Counted from the first letter of the stretch, positions 33,280 to 42,803 are shown. The stretch is DNA of 64,000 nucleotides from Desulfobulbaceae bacterium UBA2273 (GCA_002347095.1 DDWZ01000029.1:62001-126000); one strand, 5' to 3'. Notes: generated from the letters alone by a model not told the origin. Translations and numbers: made by a program.

Positions 33280-33537
33280 ATGAAATGCCCGGTATGTACG
33301 CAGGTGGACCTGATGATGACGGATCGGCAGGGAGTGGAGATCGATTATTGCCCGCAATGCCGCGGCATATGGCTGGATAGGGGAGAGTTGGACAAGATCA
33401 TCGAGCGCACCGCGGCTCCGGCCTCGCACCCGCCTCAGGCTGCGCCGCAGCATCAGGGCGGCTACGACCAGCATGGCCACGGGTACCACAAAAAACAGAA
33501 GCACAAGAGCCTGCTGGGCGAGCTGTTCGATTTCTGA
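33280..33537 (+). CDS. TFIIB-type zinc-ribbon protein
   Basis: An 85-residue protein. The N-terminal MKCPVCTQVDLMMTDR, then YCPQCRGIWLDRGELDKI, is the zf-TFIIB domain: two CxxC pairs binding one zinc. A Gln/His-rich linker and KSLLGELFDF end follow, as in many bacterial members. AAGGAGAG precedes the ATG. The function of the family is unknown. Confidence 0.88.
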   Translation: MKCPVCTQVDLMMTDRQGVEIDYCPQCRGIWLDRGELDKIIERTAAPASHPPQAAPQHQGGYDQHGHGYHKKQKHKSLLGELFDF

Positions 33538-33561
33538 TTGCGCCCTGCATCCAGGAAGACT

Positions 33562-34176
33562 CTAGCGGCAGGAAACCTCCCCGTCCGGCCGGAGCTTCAG
33601 ATACAACTCCCTTCCTACCCAGGCGTCGGTGGCCGCATACTGGATCTGGGCCGGGGCCAGGACATCCCTGGCCCAGTTCGAGGTCTGCGCCCCCTTGGCG
33701 ATGCGAAATCCCAGCAGCACCGCGGCCAGTCCCCGCAACCCGTGGTTTTTTATCTCCGCCTTCTTGGCGAGGGTGCCGAGATCCACGAAACCCGCCGGCT
33801 TGAATCGCGCCAGTTTGTGCAGTTCCTGAAGATCATAGGCCAGGGCAACCCCTGCCTTGACCACCTTGGGGTTGGCCAGGATTTCCCTTAAGGGAGCGGG
33901 CAAGCCGAGATGCCTCAACTGAAAAAGGTAGACCTCTTTTTCCCCGGCCAGTTGCAGGAGCGAGGGCAGGTAGCTTTCCCCCTTGTGGTAGGCGGGCCGG
34001 GTTTCCGTGTCAAAGCCGAGGATGGTTTCCGTTGCCAGGGCTTGGATTGCCTGGCTTAACTCCTCTTTCGTGCGAACCACGCGAACCACCCCCTCCCACC
34101 TGCGGATGGGGCAGACGTTGATTTCTTCCTTGGTCATTCGCTGGGCAAAGCCGGGGCGCGGGTCGGTGGTGTGCAT
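33562..34176 (-). CDS. 3'-5' exonuclease of the RNase D (DEDDy) family
   Basis: A 204-residue protein consisting of a single DEDDy exonuclease domain, without the HRDC domains of full RNase D. Active-site motifs are visible: GFDTETRP (Exo I, Asp and Glu), GVALAYDLQELHKL (Exo II, Asp), and YAATDAWVGRELY (Exo III, Tyr and Asp). It would degrade RNA or single-stranded DNA from the 3' end. The start at 34176 is not supported by a clear ribosome site; 34137 is an alternative. It is divergent from zwf. Confidence 0.88.
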   Translation of the reverse strand: MHTTDPRPGFAQRMTKEEINVCPIRRWEGVVRVVRTKEELSQAIQALATETILGFDTETRPAYHKGESYLPSLLQLAGEKEVYLFQLRHLGLPAPLREILANPKVVKAGVALAYDLQELHKLARFKPAGFVDLGTLAKKAEIKNHGLRGLAAVLLGFRIAKGAQTSNWARDVLAPAQIQYAATDAWVGRELYLKLRPDGEVSCR

Positions 34177-34395
34177 GGAGTCTATATACGGGAACCGTTG
34201 CCGGTTTGGGAAGGATTTTATTCGCGGGCCTGCAATGGCTCTCCGGCTTCTGCCGTGCGGAAAGACGCCGATGCTTGAGGGAAGCCCCACATTTTCCTTG
34301 ACTTCATTTTTGAAACAGCCGTAGCCTTTTGAGAGAAGCTGCGGGATGCGCAAAATGTTTCCCTTCATAGGGCCGAGAAGATTAGGGAGAAAAAG

Positions 34396-35847
34396 ATGCA
34401 ACCATGTGATTTTGTCTTGTTCGGAGCCCATGGCGATCTGGCCACCCGCAAGCTGGTGCCCTCGCTCTACCAGTTGGACAAAGCCGGGCTTCTGGAGCCG
34501 GACCTGCGGATTGTCGGGGTGGCGCGGCGGGAGATGACCGCTGACGAGTATGTCACCCTGGCCAGGGAAAGTTTGGCGACCTTCATGAAGGAGGAGGTGG
34601 ACAACGCGGTCTGGGAGCGGTTTGCCGGGCGTCTGCGGTATGTGCAGCTCGATCTTGCCAGCCACGACCAGTACCGCAAGCTCTGTGAGATCATCGACCC
34701 GGCCAAACGGGTCATGGTCAACTACTGCGCGGTGCCGCCCTCCATCTATGGCGATATCTGCAAGGGCCTGTCCCAGGCCGGATTGATCACGGAGCAAACC
34801 CGAGTTGTGTTGGAAAAACCGCTGGGCACGGACCTTGCCTCCTCAAAGGTGATCAACGACGCAGTGGCCGAGTTCTTCCAGGAAAAGCAGGTCTACCGCA
34901 TCGACCATTACCTGGGCAAGGAAACCGTGCTCAATCTGGTGGCGCTGCGTTTTGCCAACTCCATCTTCACCACCAACTGGGACAACACCACCATCGACCA
35001 TGTGCAGATCACCGTGGCCGAGGAGGTGGGCATCGAGGGCCGCTGGGGCTATTTCGACAAGTCCGGCCAGCTCCGCGACATGGTGCAGAACCACCTGTTG
35101 CAGATCCTTTCCCTGGTGGCCATGGAGCCGCCGGTCACCCTGGGCAGCGAGAGCATCCGCAACGAAAAGCTCAAGGTGCTCAAGGCGCTGCGCCCCATCA
35201 CCAGAGATAACGTCGAGGAAAAGACCGTCCGGGGCCAGTACAGCGGCGGGTTTCTCAAGGGCGGGCCGGTGCCGGGCTACCACGAGGAGGAGGGGGGCAA
35301 CCCGCGGAGTTTCACGGAAACCTTTGTCGCCCTGCGGGTGGATATCGACAACTGGCGCTGGGCCGGGGTGCCTTTTTATCTGCGCACCGGTAAGCGCATG
35401 ACCAAGAAGCTCTCCGAGGTGGTGATCTATTTTAAAAGGCTGCCCCACAATATCTTCCGGGAAAGCTACAAGAACCTGCCTTCCAACAAGCTGATCATCC
35501 GCCTCCAGCCCAACGAGGGGGTGGAGATCGAGATGCTGAACAAGGTGCCGGGCATCGGCTCGGGGGTCAAGCTGCAGCGGACCACCCTGGACTTGAGTTT
35601 TTCCGAGGCCTTCCAGTCGGTGCATGTCGCCGATGCTTACGAGCGTCTGCTTCTGGCCGCCATGGAGGGAAGCCAGTCCCTCTTTGTCCGGCGGGACGAG
35701 GTGGAGCAGGCCTGGACCTGGGTGGATTCCATTCAGGATGCCTGGCAGGCGAGCAACGATGCACCCATGCCCTATCCGGCAGGCACCTGGGGGCCGGTGG
35801 CCTCGGTGGCGTTGATGGCCAGGGATGGGAGAGCCTGGGATGAGTAA
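34396..35847 (+). CDS. zwf: Glucose-6-phosphate 1-dehydrogenase
   Basis: The 483-residue enzyme oxidises glucose-6-phosphate to 6-phosphogluconolactone with NAD(P)+. The N-terminal Rossmann motif FGAHGDLATRKLVPSLY binds the cofactor, and YRIDHYLGKETVLNL (His171) is the substrate-binding hallmark. Length matches the bacterial family. The ATG follows TTAGGGAGAAAAA. It heads a zwf-pgl-edd-eda gene set, so its product feeds the Entner-Doudoroff route here. It is divergent from the exonuclease gene, with ~220 bases between them. Confidence 0.96.
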   Translation: MQPCDFVLFGAHGDLATRKLVPSLYQLDKAGLLEPDLRIVGVARREMTADEYVTLARESLATFMKEEVDNAVWERFAGRLRYVQLDLASHDQYRKLCEIIDPAKRVMVNYCAVPPSIYGDICKGLSQAGLITEQTRVVLEKPLGTDLASSKVINDAVAEFFQEKQVYRIDHYLGKETVLNLVALRFANSIFTTNWDNTTIDHVQITVAEEVGIEGRWGYFDKSGQLRDMVQNHLLQILSLVAMEPPVTLGSESIRNEKLKVLKALRPITRDNVEEKTVRGQYSGGFLKGGPVPGYHEEEGGNPRSFTETFVALRVDIDNWRWAGVPFYLRTGKRMTKKLSEVVIYFKRLPHNIFRESYKNLPSNKLIIRLQPNEGVEIEMLNKVPGIGSGVKLQRTTLDLSFSEAFQSVHVADAYERLLLAAMEGSQSLFVRRDEVEQAWTWVDSIQDAWQASNDAPMPYPAGTWGPVASVALMARDGRAWDE

Positions 35848-36157
35848 ACGGTCAGCAGCACCGCATCTGCTTTGTCATCGGCCGGCTTATGTGCAACAGC
35901 ACACTTCGCACGCCTCTTCCTATTTCTAGCATCTGTGTCACGGTTGACCGGTTACTTTTTCGAGCGTGTGTTGGTTTTTTTCTGGATTAGTGCTTCGACA
36001 GGCTCAGCACGAACGGATATCGTCGTAATACAGTGGCCTTCCGTTCGTGCTGAGCCTGTCGAAGCACCAGTTTGCAGCACGTTGCAAGGTCCTTAAAAAA
36101 TGAAACAGTTTTTTGGGGTTGCCGGTGGAATGGTCATGATAATTAAGGGAGCAGATC
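35848..36157. other. Intergenic region between zwf and pgl
   Basis: About 310 bases holding a perfect 26-bp inverted repeat at 35991-36066 and otherwise no gene. The repeat may have interrupted an originally compact operon. Confidence 0.6.
35991..36066. repeat. Dispersed GACAGGCTCAG inverted repeat, locus 3 (perfect arms)
   Basis: Arms at 35991-36016 (TGCTTCGACAGGCTCAGCAC...) and 36041-36066 are perfectly complementary over 26 bases around a 24-base loop. It is the best-preserved copy of the repeat seen near 11.3 and 21.9 kb. Confidence 0.95.
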
Positions 36158-36853
36158 ATGCCTGAATTTAAGGAGTTCAAGGATTCCGCCACGCTGGTGG
36201 CGGTGCTGGCCGCCCAGGTTGCCGAGCTGCTGCGGACCGGAATCAGGGCGCGGGAAAGAGCCAGTCTGGCAGTGTCCGGCGGCTCCACCCCGGTGCCGTT
36301 TTTTGCTGCCCTTTCGGATCTGCCGCTTGACTGGGAAGATGTGACGATCACCCTGGCGGACGAACGCTGGGTCGAGCCGAGCGATGCGGCCAGCAATGAA
36401 CGTCTGGTGCGGAGCCATCTTTTGCAGAACCGGGCGGCGTTGGCCCGTTTCGTGGGGCTCAAAACCGGAGCAGCCACGGCGGCCGAGGGGGAAAGCGAGT
36501 GTGCCGACCATCTTGCCGAAGTGCCCCGGCCTTTTGATGCCCTCATCCTGGGCATGGGCAACGACGGCCATACCGCCTCGCTGTTTCCGGAGGCGGTGCG
36601 TCTGAAAAGCGCGCTGGCCCTGGACTCCGGCCAACTCTGCATGGCGATCACCCCGCCGGCCGCGCCCCATGAACGGATGACCCTGACCCTGCCCACCCTG
36701 TTGCAAAGCCGGCAGATTATCCTGCATCTCGTCGGGTCGGAAAAGCGGGCGGTGTATGAAAAGGCGCTCACCGAGGGGCCGATCGCCCAGATGCCCATCC
36801 GGGCGGTGCTGAATCAGACCATTTCGCCGGTCACGGTTTTCTGGTGTCCATAA
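36158..36853 (+). CDS. pgl: 6-phosphogluconolactonase
   Basis: The 231-residue enzyme hydrolyses 6-phosphogluconolactone to 6-phosphogluconate. SLAVSGGSTPVPFFAAL is the phosphate-binding loop shared with glucosamine-6-phosphate deaminases, VTITLADERWVEPSD and ALILGMGNDGHTASLFPEA are specific for the DevB-type lactonase. Its place between zwf and edd confirms the role. AAGGGAGCAGATC precedes the ATG. Confidence 0.94.
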   Translation: MPEFKEFKDSATLVAVLAAQVAELLRTGIRARERASLAVSGGSTPVPFFAALSDLPLDWEDVTITLADERWVEPSDAASNERLVRSHLLQNRAALARFVGLKTGAATAAEGESECADHLAEVPRPFDALILGMGNDGHTASLFPEAVRLKSALALDSGQLCMAITPPAAPHERMTLTLPTLLQSRQIILHLVGSEKRAVYEKALTEGPIAQMPIRAVLNQTISPVTVFWCP

Positions 36854-36866
36854 TAAAGGAACAGCC

Positions 36867-38723
36867 ATGAACAGCGTTGTTGAAAAAGTCACCCAACGGA
36901 TTATCGAGCGCAGCCGGACCAATCGTGAGGGATATCTGCGCCATATCGAGGAAGCCAGGGTGGCCGGGCCGTTTCGCCACCGGCTGCCGAGCAGCAATCT
37001 GGCCCATGGCCTGGCGGTCTGCCAGGGCGGGGAATGCCAGGCCATGCGCGGTGGGCAGGGCCCCAATATCGGGATCATCACCTCGTACAACGACATGCTC
37101 TCGGCCCACCACACCTATGAGCACTACCCGGCCATGATCAAGAAGGCGGTGGCTGCGGCGGGCGGCACGGCCCAGGTGGCCGCAGGCGTCCCCGCCATGT
37201 GCGACGGGGTCACGCAGGGCGAGCCGGGCATGGATCTCAGCCTGATCAGCCGGGACGTCATCGCCATGTCCACGGTGATCGGTTTGTCCCACAACGTCTT
37301 TGACGGCGCCCTGCTCCTGGGGATCTGCGACAAGATCATGCCCGGCCTGCTGATGGGGGGGTTGCAGTTCGGCCACCTGCCCATGATCCTGGTGCCGGGC
37401 GGGCCCATGCGCACCGGGCTGCCCAATCGGGAGAAGGCTTTAGCCCGGGAGCAGTTCGCCCAGGGCAAGATCAGCAAGGAGGAGATGCTGGCGGTGGAAT
37501 GCGCCTCCTACCACGGGGCAGGAACCTGCACCTTTTACGGCACGGCCAACAGCAACCAGTTGATCGCCGAGATCATGGGGTTGCACCTGCCCGGCGCCTC
37601 CTTTGTCAACCCGGACGATCCCCTGCGCGAAGCGCTGACCAATGCGGCTTCGGCCAGGGTGTGCGAGCTGACCCATTTGGGCGAAAACTATACCCCCCTT
37701 GGAAAGGTGGTCAGCGAACGGTCCGTGGTCAACGGCATCGTCGGGCTGGTGGCCACCGGCGGCTCCACCAACCAGACCATGCATCTGGTGGCCATTGCCA
37801 GGGCCGCAGGCATCCGGATCAACTGGGACGATTTCTCCGAGATCTCCGATGCGGTGCCCCTGCTGGTGCGGATCTACCCCAACGGCCCCGGCGACATCAA
37901 CAGCTTCCAGGCTGCGGGCGGCATGGCGGTGCTGATCCGCGAGCTGCTGGAGGGCGGCTTCCTGCACAACGAGGTAATGACCGTGGCCGGGGAGGGGCTT
38001 GAACGCTACACCCAGAGCCCCACTTTGGAGGAGGGCAAGATCCGCTGGTCCGAGGAGCCCAAGGAATCGCGGGAGAAAGAGGTCATCGCCCCGCTGGCCC
38101 AGCCCTTTTCTCCCTCCGGCGGGCTCAAGGCATTGTCCGGCAATCTCGGCCGCGCGGTGATTAAGGTTTCGGCCCTGGCGGACGGGGCAGCCACTACAAT
38201 CGAGGCCCCGGCCATGGTCTTCCACACCCAGGCCGCGTTGGAAGAGGCCTTCCAGGCAGGCACGCTGGACCGGGATCTCGTGGCGGTCATCCGCTTTCAA
38301 GGCCCCCAGGCCACGGGCATGCCCGAGCTGCACAAGCTGATCACCCCCCTGGCTGTGGTCATGGGCCGAGGTTATCGGGTGGCCATGGTCACCGACGGCA
38401 GGCTCTCCGGGGCATCCGGTAAGGTGCCGGCCGCCATCCATGTGACCCCGGAGGCGTTGTGCGGCGGTTTGCTGGCCAAGGTGCAAGACGGGGATCTGAT
38501 CCGGCTCGATGTGGGCGCCGGGGTTCTGGAGTTGCTGGTGGATGCAGCGGAGCTTGCCAAGCGGGAGTATGTTGAGGCCGAGCTTGGCGAACAGCGGTGC
38601 GGGGTGGGCAGGCAGATCTTTGCTGCCCTGCGCAGCGATATGCTGGGGGCCGAGGAAGGGGCGAGTTCGTTGTTCACCTATGTGAAGGAGAAGTGTAAGG
38701 TGAATCTTGCGGGGGAAACGTAG
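36867..38723 (+). CDS. edd: Phosphogluconate dehydratase
   Basis: The 618-residue enzyme converts 6-phosphogluconate to 2-keto-3-deoxy-6-phosphogluconate. It belongs to the IlvD/Edd family and carries the family's cysteines for the 4Fe-4S cluster: near VPAMCDGVTQGEPGMDLSL, in GICDKIMPGLLMG, and in YHGAGTCTFYGTANSNQ. VTDGRLSGASGKVPAAIHVT closes the active site. Length matches Edd rather than the shorter IlvD. It begins 13 bases after pgl, with AAAGGA upstream. Confidence 0.96.
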   Translation: MNSVVEKVTQRIIERSRTNREGYLRHIEEARVAGPFRHRLPSSNLAHGLAVCQGGECQAMRGGQGPNIGIITSYNDMLSAHHTYEHYPAMIKKAVAAAGGTAQVAAGVPAMCDGVTQGEPGMDLSLISRDVIAMSTVIGLSHNVFDGALLLGICDKIMPGLLMGGLQFGHLPMILVPGGPMRTGLPNREKALAREQFAQGKISKEEMLAVECASYHGAGTCTFYGTANSNQLIAEIMGLHLPGASFVNPDDPLREALTNAASARVCELTHLGENYTPLGKVVSERSVVNGIVGLVATGGSTNQTMHLVAIARAAGIRINWDDFSEISDAVPLLVRIYPNGPGDINSFQAAGGMAVLIRELLEGGFLHNEVMTVAGEGLERYTQSPTLEEGKIRWSEEPKESREKEVIAPLAQPFSPSGGLKALSGNLGRAVIKVSALADGAATTIEAPAMVFHTQAALEEAFQAGTLDRDLVAVIRFQGPQATGMPELHKLITPLAVVMGRGYRVAMVTDGRLSGASGKVPAAIHVTPEALCGGLLAKVQDGDLIRLDVGAGVLELLVDAAELAKREYVEAELGEQRCGVGRQIFAALRSDMLGAEEGASSLFTYVKEKCKVNLAGET

Positions 38724-38770
38724 CAGGTAGTGGATCTTCCCGTTTATCCATAGCGATGGAGAGATTGCGG

Positions 38771-39274
38771 ATGAAACAGGTTCTTTTGGTCTGTTTTTTT
38801 GTTCTGACCATATTCCTTGCTTTCACTTATGTACAAAACGGTTTCAGTAAAAAAAGCGAAAATGATCCTGTGTCAATAAGTCCTCACGCGTTTTATGGTT
38901 TTGATAAGTGTGAAATGAGCAAAGATTTGTATGGGGTGATTGACAGATTGATCGCAGAGGGTGAGCCAAAGAAGAAAGAAAAAACATCTTGGGTTTACTC
39001 GATAAAAAGCCAAGTAATGGGTCTTCCGGCCAGGGCTATTCAAATTGGTGTATGTGGTGCTAATGGAGAACAGGACTGCGGGTGGGGCACATTTGTTGCT
39101 GTCGTAATTGCAAAACCACTAAAAGAGACAAAAGATTATTTGGAGAAGCAAAAGGGGATAAATTTTACAGAGGAAAATAGAGACGAATATGCGGGGGCAA
39201 CGCTACGACCTGTCTTGATGGAGGGAAATACTTCCAGCGAGAGCGTACTGTACTGCGATCCGGGGTCTTTGTGA
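38771..39274 (+). CDS. Orphan membrane-anchored protein, unknown, AT-rich
   Basis: A 167-residue protein with an N-terminal membrane anchor or signal (VLLVCFFVLTIFLAFTYVQ) and a soluble, Lys/Glu-rich domain containing five cysteines (DKCEMS, GVCGANGEQDCGWG, LYCDPG). I do not recognise it. Its base composition is visibly more AT-rich than edd and eda on either side, which suggests it was acquired. The ATG at 38771 follows GGAGAGATTGC; another ATG lies 15 bases upstream. It sits inside an otherwise metabolic operon. Confidence 0.75.
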   Translation: MKQVLLVCFFVLTIFLAFTYVQNGFSKKSENDPVSISPHAFYGFDKCEMSKDLYGVIDRLIAEGEPKKKEKTSWVYSIKSQVMGLPARAIQIGVCGANGEQDCGWGTFVAVVIAKPLKETKDYLEKQKGINFTEENRDEYAGATLRPVLMEGNTSSESVLYCDPGSL

Positions 39275-39314
39275 ATTTTGATAGTCTCAACGAGATGTTG
39301 CGAGGGAATAAAAA

Positions 39315-39965
39315 ATGACGCTGACAAGAAACTGGAAGATGGCCCCTGGTGAGGTTTTTGCCCAGGGGCCGGTGGTGCCGGTCATGGTGATCAAGGACCT
39401 TGCCCATGCGGTGCCGCTGGCCCGCGCTCTGGTGGCTGGCGGGATCAGGGTGCTGGAGATTACCCTGCGGACCCCTGTCGCTGTTGAGGCTATCCGGGAG
39501 ATTGCCCGTGCGGTGCCGGAGGCGGTGGTGGGGGCTGGGACCGTGGCCTCTGCCGAGGATTTGGCGGCGGTGAGCGAGGCCGGGGCGGTTTTTGCCATCA
39601 GCCCTGGGCTTACCCCGGAGCTGCTGGATGCGGCCAATCAGGGGGATATTGGACTGATCCCCGGCATTGCCACGGTTTCCGAACTGATGGCCGGGTTGCA
39701 GCGGGGCTACGACCATTTTAAGTTTTTTCCCGCCGAAGCGGCGGGCGGCATCCCCATGCTCAAGGCCATTGGAGGGCCGTTTCCCAAGGTGTTTTTTTGC
39801 CCCACCGGCGGGATTGGTCTGGGGAATTATCGCGACTATCTGGCCTTGGGCAATGTGGCCTGCGTGGGTGGCTCCTGGGTGGCCCCGTCTGAGGCTGTGG
39901 CCCAGGGGGATTGGGGGCGCATCAGTCAACTGGCCCGGGAGGCGGTGCAGGGCGCCGGGAAATAG
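39315..39965 (+). CDS. eda: 2-dehydro-3-deoxy-6-phosphogluconate aldolase (KDPG/KHG aldolase)
   Basis: The 216-residue aldolase splits KDPG into pyruvate and glyceraldehyde-3-phosphate, ending the Entner-Doudoroff route. The Schiff-base lysine is Lys136 in [12 protein letters not shown]. The Glu in LEITLRTP and the phosphate loop in [15 protein letters not shown] are present. The ATG follows GAGGGAAT. It completes the set zwf, pgl, edd, eda in pathway order. Confidence 0.96.
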   Translation: MTLTRNWKMAPGEVFAQGPVVPVMVIKDLAHAVPLARALVAGGIRVLEITLRTPVAVEAIREIARAVPEAVVGAGTVASAEDLAAVSEAGAVFAISPGLTPELLDAANQGDIGLIPGIATVSELMAGLQRGYDHFKFFPAEAAGGIPMLKAIGGPFPKVFFCPTGGIGLGNYRDYLALGNVACVGGSWVAPSEAVAQGDWGRISQLAREAVQGAGK

Positions 39966-40140
39966 TTTTTTTCTTTTTTCCGCACAGCCCCGGCCATGGA
40001 GCGCGTGGTGTGCGGAAAGCGGATTGCTAACGAGCCGTGTCGTTGCCAGAGTAAAAAAAGAAATTCGGGCGGAAGTCCGGATTTTTTGGGCAACCAGGAA
40101 AGCGATTTCCTGTCACCTCACTTCCAAGGGGGGGAAGCAT

Positions 40141-40545
40141 ATGGGTTTCCGGCGTATTGTCGCTCTTGCTTTTCCCCTGCTGCTGATCGCCGCCACTCTT
40201 TCTGCGGCGAAGACGCGGGTGGCACCCTCCCTGAAGGGCGCTCCCATAAAGCTCGATCCGGTTTCGGCAGACTGTCTCACCTGTCATGAGAACGCCGGTG
40301 GCTCGCATGCGAGTTTCTGCCTTCTGGCCGAGTGTGGCGGCCATATCGTCAGTGTCTCCTATGCCGACTTGGCCGCCCGCAACAAGGGATTGCTTCCGGT
40401 GAGCAGTCTGCCCCCCGAACTGGTGCTCTACGAGGGGAAAATCATTACATGCGCCACCTGTCACGGCTTTGAACCGCACAGCGGCATGGCGCTCGCCATG
40501 GACAACCGTGGCAGCTTCCTCTGTCGCAGTTGCCATCGGACATGA
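40141..40545 (+). CDS. Small tri-haem periplasmic c-type cytochrome
   Basis: A 134-residue exported protein with a signal peptide (RIVALAFPLLLIAATLSAA, ~5-23) and three CXXCH motifs: DCLTCH, TCATCH and LCRSCH. ECGGHIVSVSY and NRGSFLCRSCH recall small doubled-CXXCH (NapC/NrfH-like or cytochrome c3-related) proteins. It would carry electrons in the periplasm. AAGGGGGGAAGC precedes the ATG. It follows eda by ~175 bases and is probably a separate unit. Confidence 0.88.
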   Translation: MGFRRIVALAFPLLLIAATLSAAKTRVAPSLKGAPIKLDPVSADCLTCHENAGGSHASFCLLAECGGHIVSVSYADLAARNKGLLPVSSLPPELVLYEGKIITCATCHGFEPHSGMALAMDNRGSFLCRSCHRT

Positions 40546-40701
40546 AGCCGGGAGGAAAAAGCGGCGACCGGGCCGTTCGCGCCGCGAGTTGTTTTTCGTA
40601 ACATCTCCGCCATGGGCTGCCGGGGATTTGCACCCTCGGCTTTCGTCCCAGCAGTGCCGCTTTTTCCGCAGCCTTTCCGAAACCCGGCGGGATTGCCGCG
40701 A

Positions 40702-42339
40702 CTACAGGCTCAACGCCGCCTCGCCATTGCTCAGCGATTCCCGCAGCTCCATCACCTCCGCGCTTTCCAGGTAATCGTCAAAATCCATCCGCTTGTCGAT
40801 GATCCCGCCCGGCAGGATCTCGATGATCCGGTTGGCGGTGGAGGCCACCATCTGGTGATCGTGGGAGGCGAAGAGGATCACCTCCGGGAAGGCGATGAGC
40901 CCGTTGTTTAAGGCGGTGATCGATTCCAGGTCCAGATGGTTGGTGGGCTCGTCCAGGATCAGGGCATTGGCCCCGGTGAGCATCATCCGGGAGAGCATGC
41001 ACCGCACCCGCTCGCCGCCCGAGAGCACGCTGGTTTTTTTCAGGGCTTCTTCCCCGGAGAAAAGCATCTTGCCCAAAAATCCACGGGCAAAGCTCTCCCC
41101 CTCGTTGGGCGGGGTGTACTGGCTCAGCCAATCCACCAGGGTCATATCCTTGTCGAAATAACTGCTGTTTTCCTTGGGGAAATAGGCGGTGGACATGGTG
41201 ATCCCCCAGCGGAAGCTGCCGCGATCCGGGGGCATCCCTTCGGTGATGATCTCAAAAAGGGTGGTCTTGGCCACGGAGTTGAGGCCGATGAAGGCGATCT
41301 TGTCGCCCTTGTGCACCGTGAGGGAGAAGTCGTTTAATACCGTGACCCCGTCGATCTCCTTGCCCAACCCCGTGACCTCCAGGATGATGTCGCCGCAGGG
41401 CCGTTCGGGCTTGAAGACCACGAAGGGGTATTTGCGCGACGAGGCGGGCATGTCCTCGATGGTGAGCTTGTCCAGCAGCTTCTTGCGCGAGGTGGCCTGC
41501 TTGGCCTTGGAGGCGTTGGAGGAAAAGCGCTGGATAAAGTCGGTGAGTTCCTTGGCCTTGGCCGCGGTCTTCTTGTTTTCGTCCTGCTTTTGTTTGAAGA
41601 AGAGCTGGCTTGCCTGGTACCAGAAATCGTAGTTGCCCACGTAGACCCGGATCTCGCCAAAGTCGATGTCCGCGATATGGGTGCAGGCCTGGTTTAAGAA
41701 GTGGCGGTCATGGGAGACGATGATCACCGTGTTCTGGAAGCGGAAGAGAAAATCCTCCAGCCAGGCGATGGACTTGAGGTCCAGATGGTTGGTGGGCTCG
41801 TCCAGCAGCAGCACGTCCGGGTTGCCGAACAGGGCCTGGGCGAGGAGGACCCGCACCTTGTCGCCGCCTTCCAGCTCCTTCATCTTCTTGTCGCGGAACT
41901 CCTCGGGGATGCCGAGACCCTTGAGCAGCACGGCCGCCTCGGATTCCACCTCGTAGCCGTTCATCTCGGCGAACTCCGCCTCGATGTCCCCGGCCCGGAT
42001 GCCGTCGGCCTCGGTGAGCTCTGCTTTGGCGTAGAGGGCGTCGCGTTCGTGCATCAGTTCGTAGAGCCGGCGATGCCCCATGACCACCGTATCGAACACG
42101 CTTTCCTCGTCAAAGGCGAAATGGTCCTGGCGGAGCATGGCGATCCGCTCCTTGGGGCCGACCACGATCTCGCCCTTGTCCGCCTCTTTTTCTCCGGCCA
42201 GGATCTTGAGGAAGGTGGATTTGCCGGAGCCGTTGGCGCCGATGAGCCCGTAGCAGTTGCCCGGGGTGAACTTGATGTTGACGTCCTTGAAGATAATCCT
42301 CTTTCCGTAGGAGAGGGCGATATTGACTGCGCTGATCAT
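40702..42339 (-). CDS. ABC-F family ATPase (YbiT-like)
   Basis: A 545-residue soluble ATPase with two ABC domains and no membrane part, of the ABC-F translation-factor family. The first domain has an intact Walker A (GLIGANGSGKSTF), a signature (LEGGDKVRVLLAQAL) and Walker B (VLLLDEPTNHLD). The linker contains the KAKQATSRKKLLDKL element typical of YbiT-like members. The second domain has a good signature (VLSGGERVRCMLS) and Walker B (ALILDEPTNHLDLES) but an altered Walker A, GLNSVAKTT. The ATG at 42339 follows AAGGAACCACC. It is divergent from the glycan cluster. Confidence 0.93.
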   Translation of the reverse strand: MISAVNIALSYGKRIIFKDVNIKFTPGNCYGLIGANGSGKSTFLKILAGEKEADKGEIVVGPKERIAMLRQDHFAFDEESVFDTVVMGHRRLYELMHERDALYAKAELTEADGIRAGDIEAEFAEMNGYEVESEAAVLLKGLGIPEEFRDKKMKELEGGDKVRVLLAQALFGNPDVLLLDEPTNHLDLKSIAWLEDFLFRFQNTVIIVSHDRHFLNQACTHIADIDFGEIRVYVGNYDFWYQASQLFFKQKQDENKKTAAKAKELTDFIQRFSSNASKAKQATSRKKLLDKLTIEDMPASSRKYPFVVFKPERPCGDIILEVTGLGKEIDGVTVLNDFSLTVHKGDKIAFIGLNSVAKTTLFEIITEGMPPDRGSFRWGITMSTAYFPKENSSYFDKDMTLVDWLSQYTPPNEGESFARGFLGKMLFSGEEALKKTSVLSGGERVRCMLSRMMLTGANALILDEPTNHLDLESITALNNGLIAFPEVILFASHDHQMVASTANRIIEILPGGIIDKRMDFDDYLESAEVMELRESLSNGEAALSL

Positions 42340-42600
42340 GGTGGTTCCTTGGGTGCGATGAATAAGGCATGGGTGGTTCCGGGACCCTCGGCGGGGATGA
42401 GGGGCGCCGGTTGGCGTAAACCGCGTATTATACTGGAGATGGCGCAAAATGACAATGGCAGTTGCGCGAGAACGATACGAATATGGGTGTTTTTGTGGGG
42501 GAAACAGCCATTGCGCCGCAATCGCTGGCGTTTGCCCGAGGCCTGGTTCGGCCCAGCGAATTCTTGGTGCGGCAGGCCTTTGGCTGCCTGCTGATTCCCC

Positions 42601-42630
42601 TTGACAGTGGCGGAGAATTTTTTGTATTAT
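42601..42630 (+). promoter_or_regulatory. Probable sigma-70 promoter of the glycan cluster
   Basis: TTGACA (42601-42606) and TATTAT (42625-42630) are separated by 18 bases, upstream of the GT-C-like gene. This supports a start codon near 42.8 kb rather than the longer open frame. Confidence 0.65.
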
Positions 42631-42803
42631 TTCGCGACGATCCAGCCTGGGGCAGGTATTTTTTCAAGGGGCGCGACGCCGCTGCCAAAGCAGGTGACGG
42701 TCGGTGTCTGTTCCCCCGGAATCTTCCACTGGGCGTGACCCCTGTTTTCCTCCTGCCGACTACGGACCCAAAGAGCGCAGTGACTATCGTGCCAACTTCC
42801 CCC

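Noticed and set aside
42462..42803. Upstream extension of the GT-C-like protein
   Set aside because: A promoter lies within it and the translated part lacks membrane-protein character.
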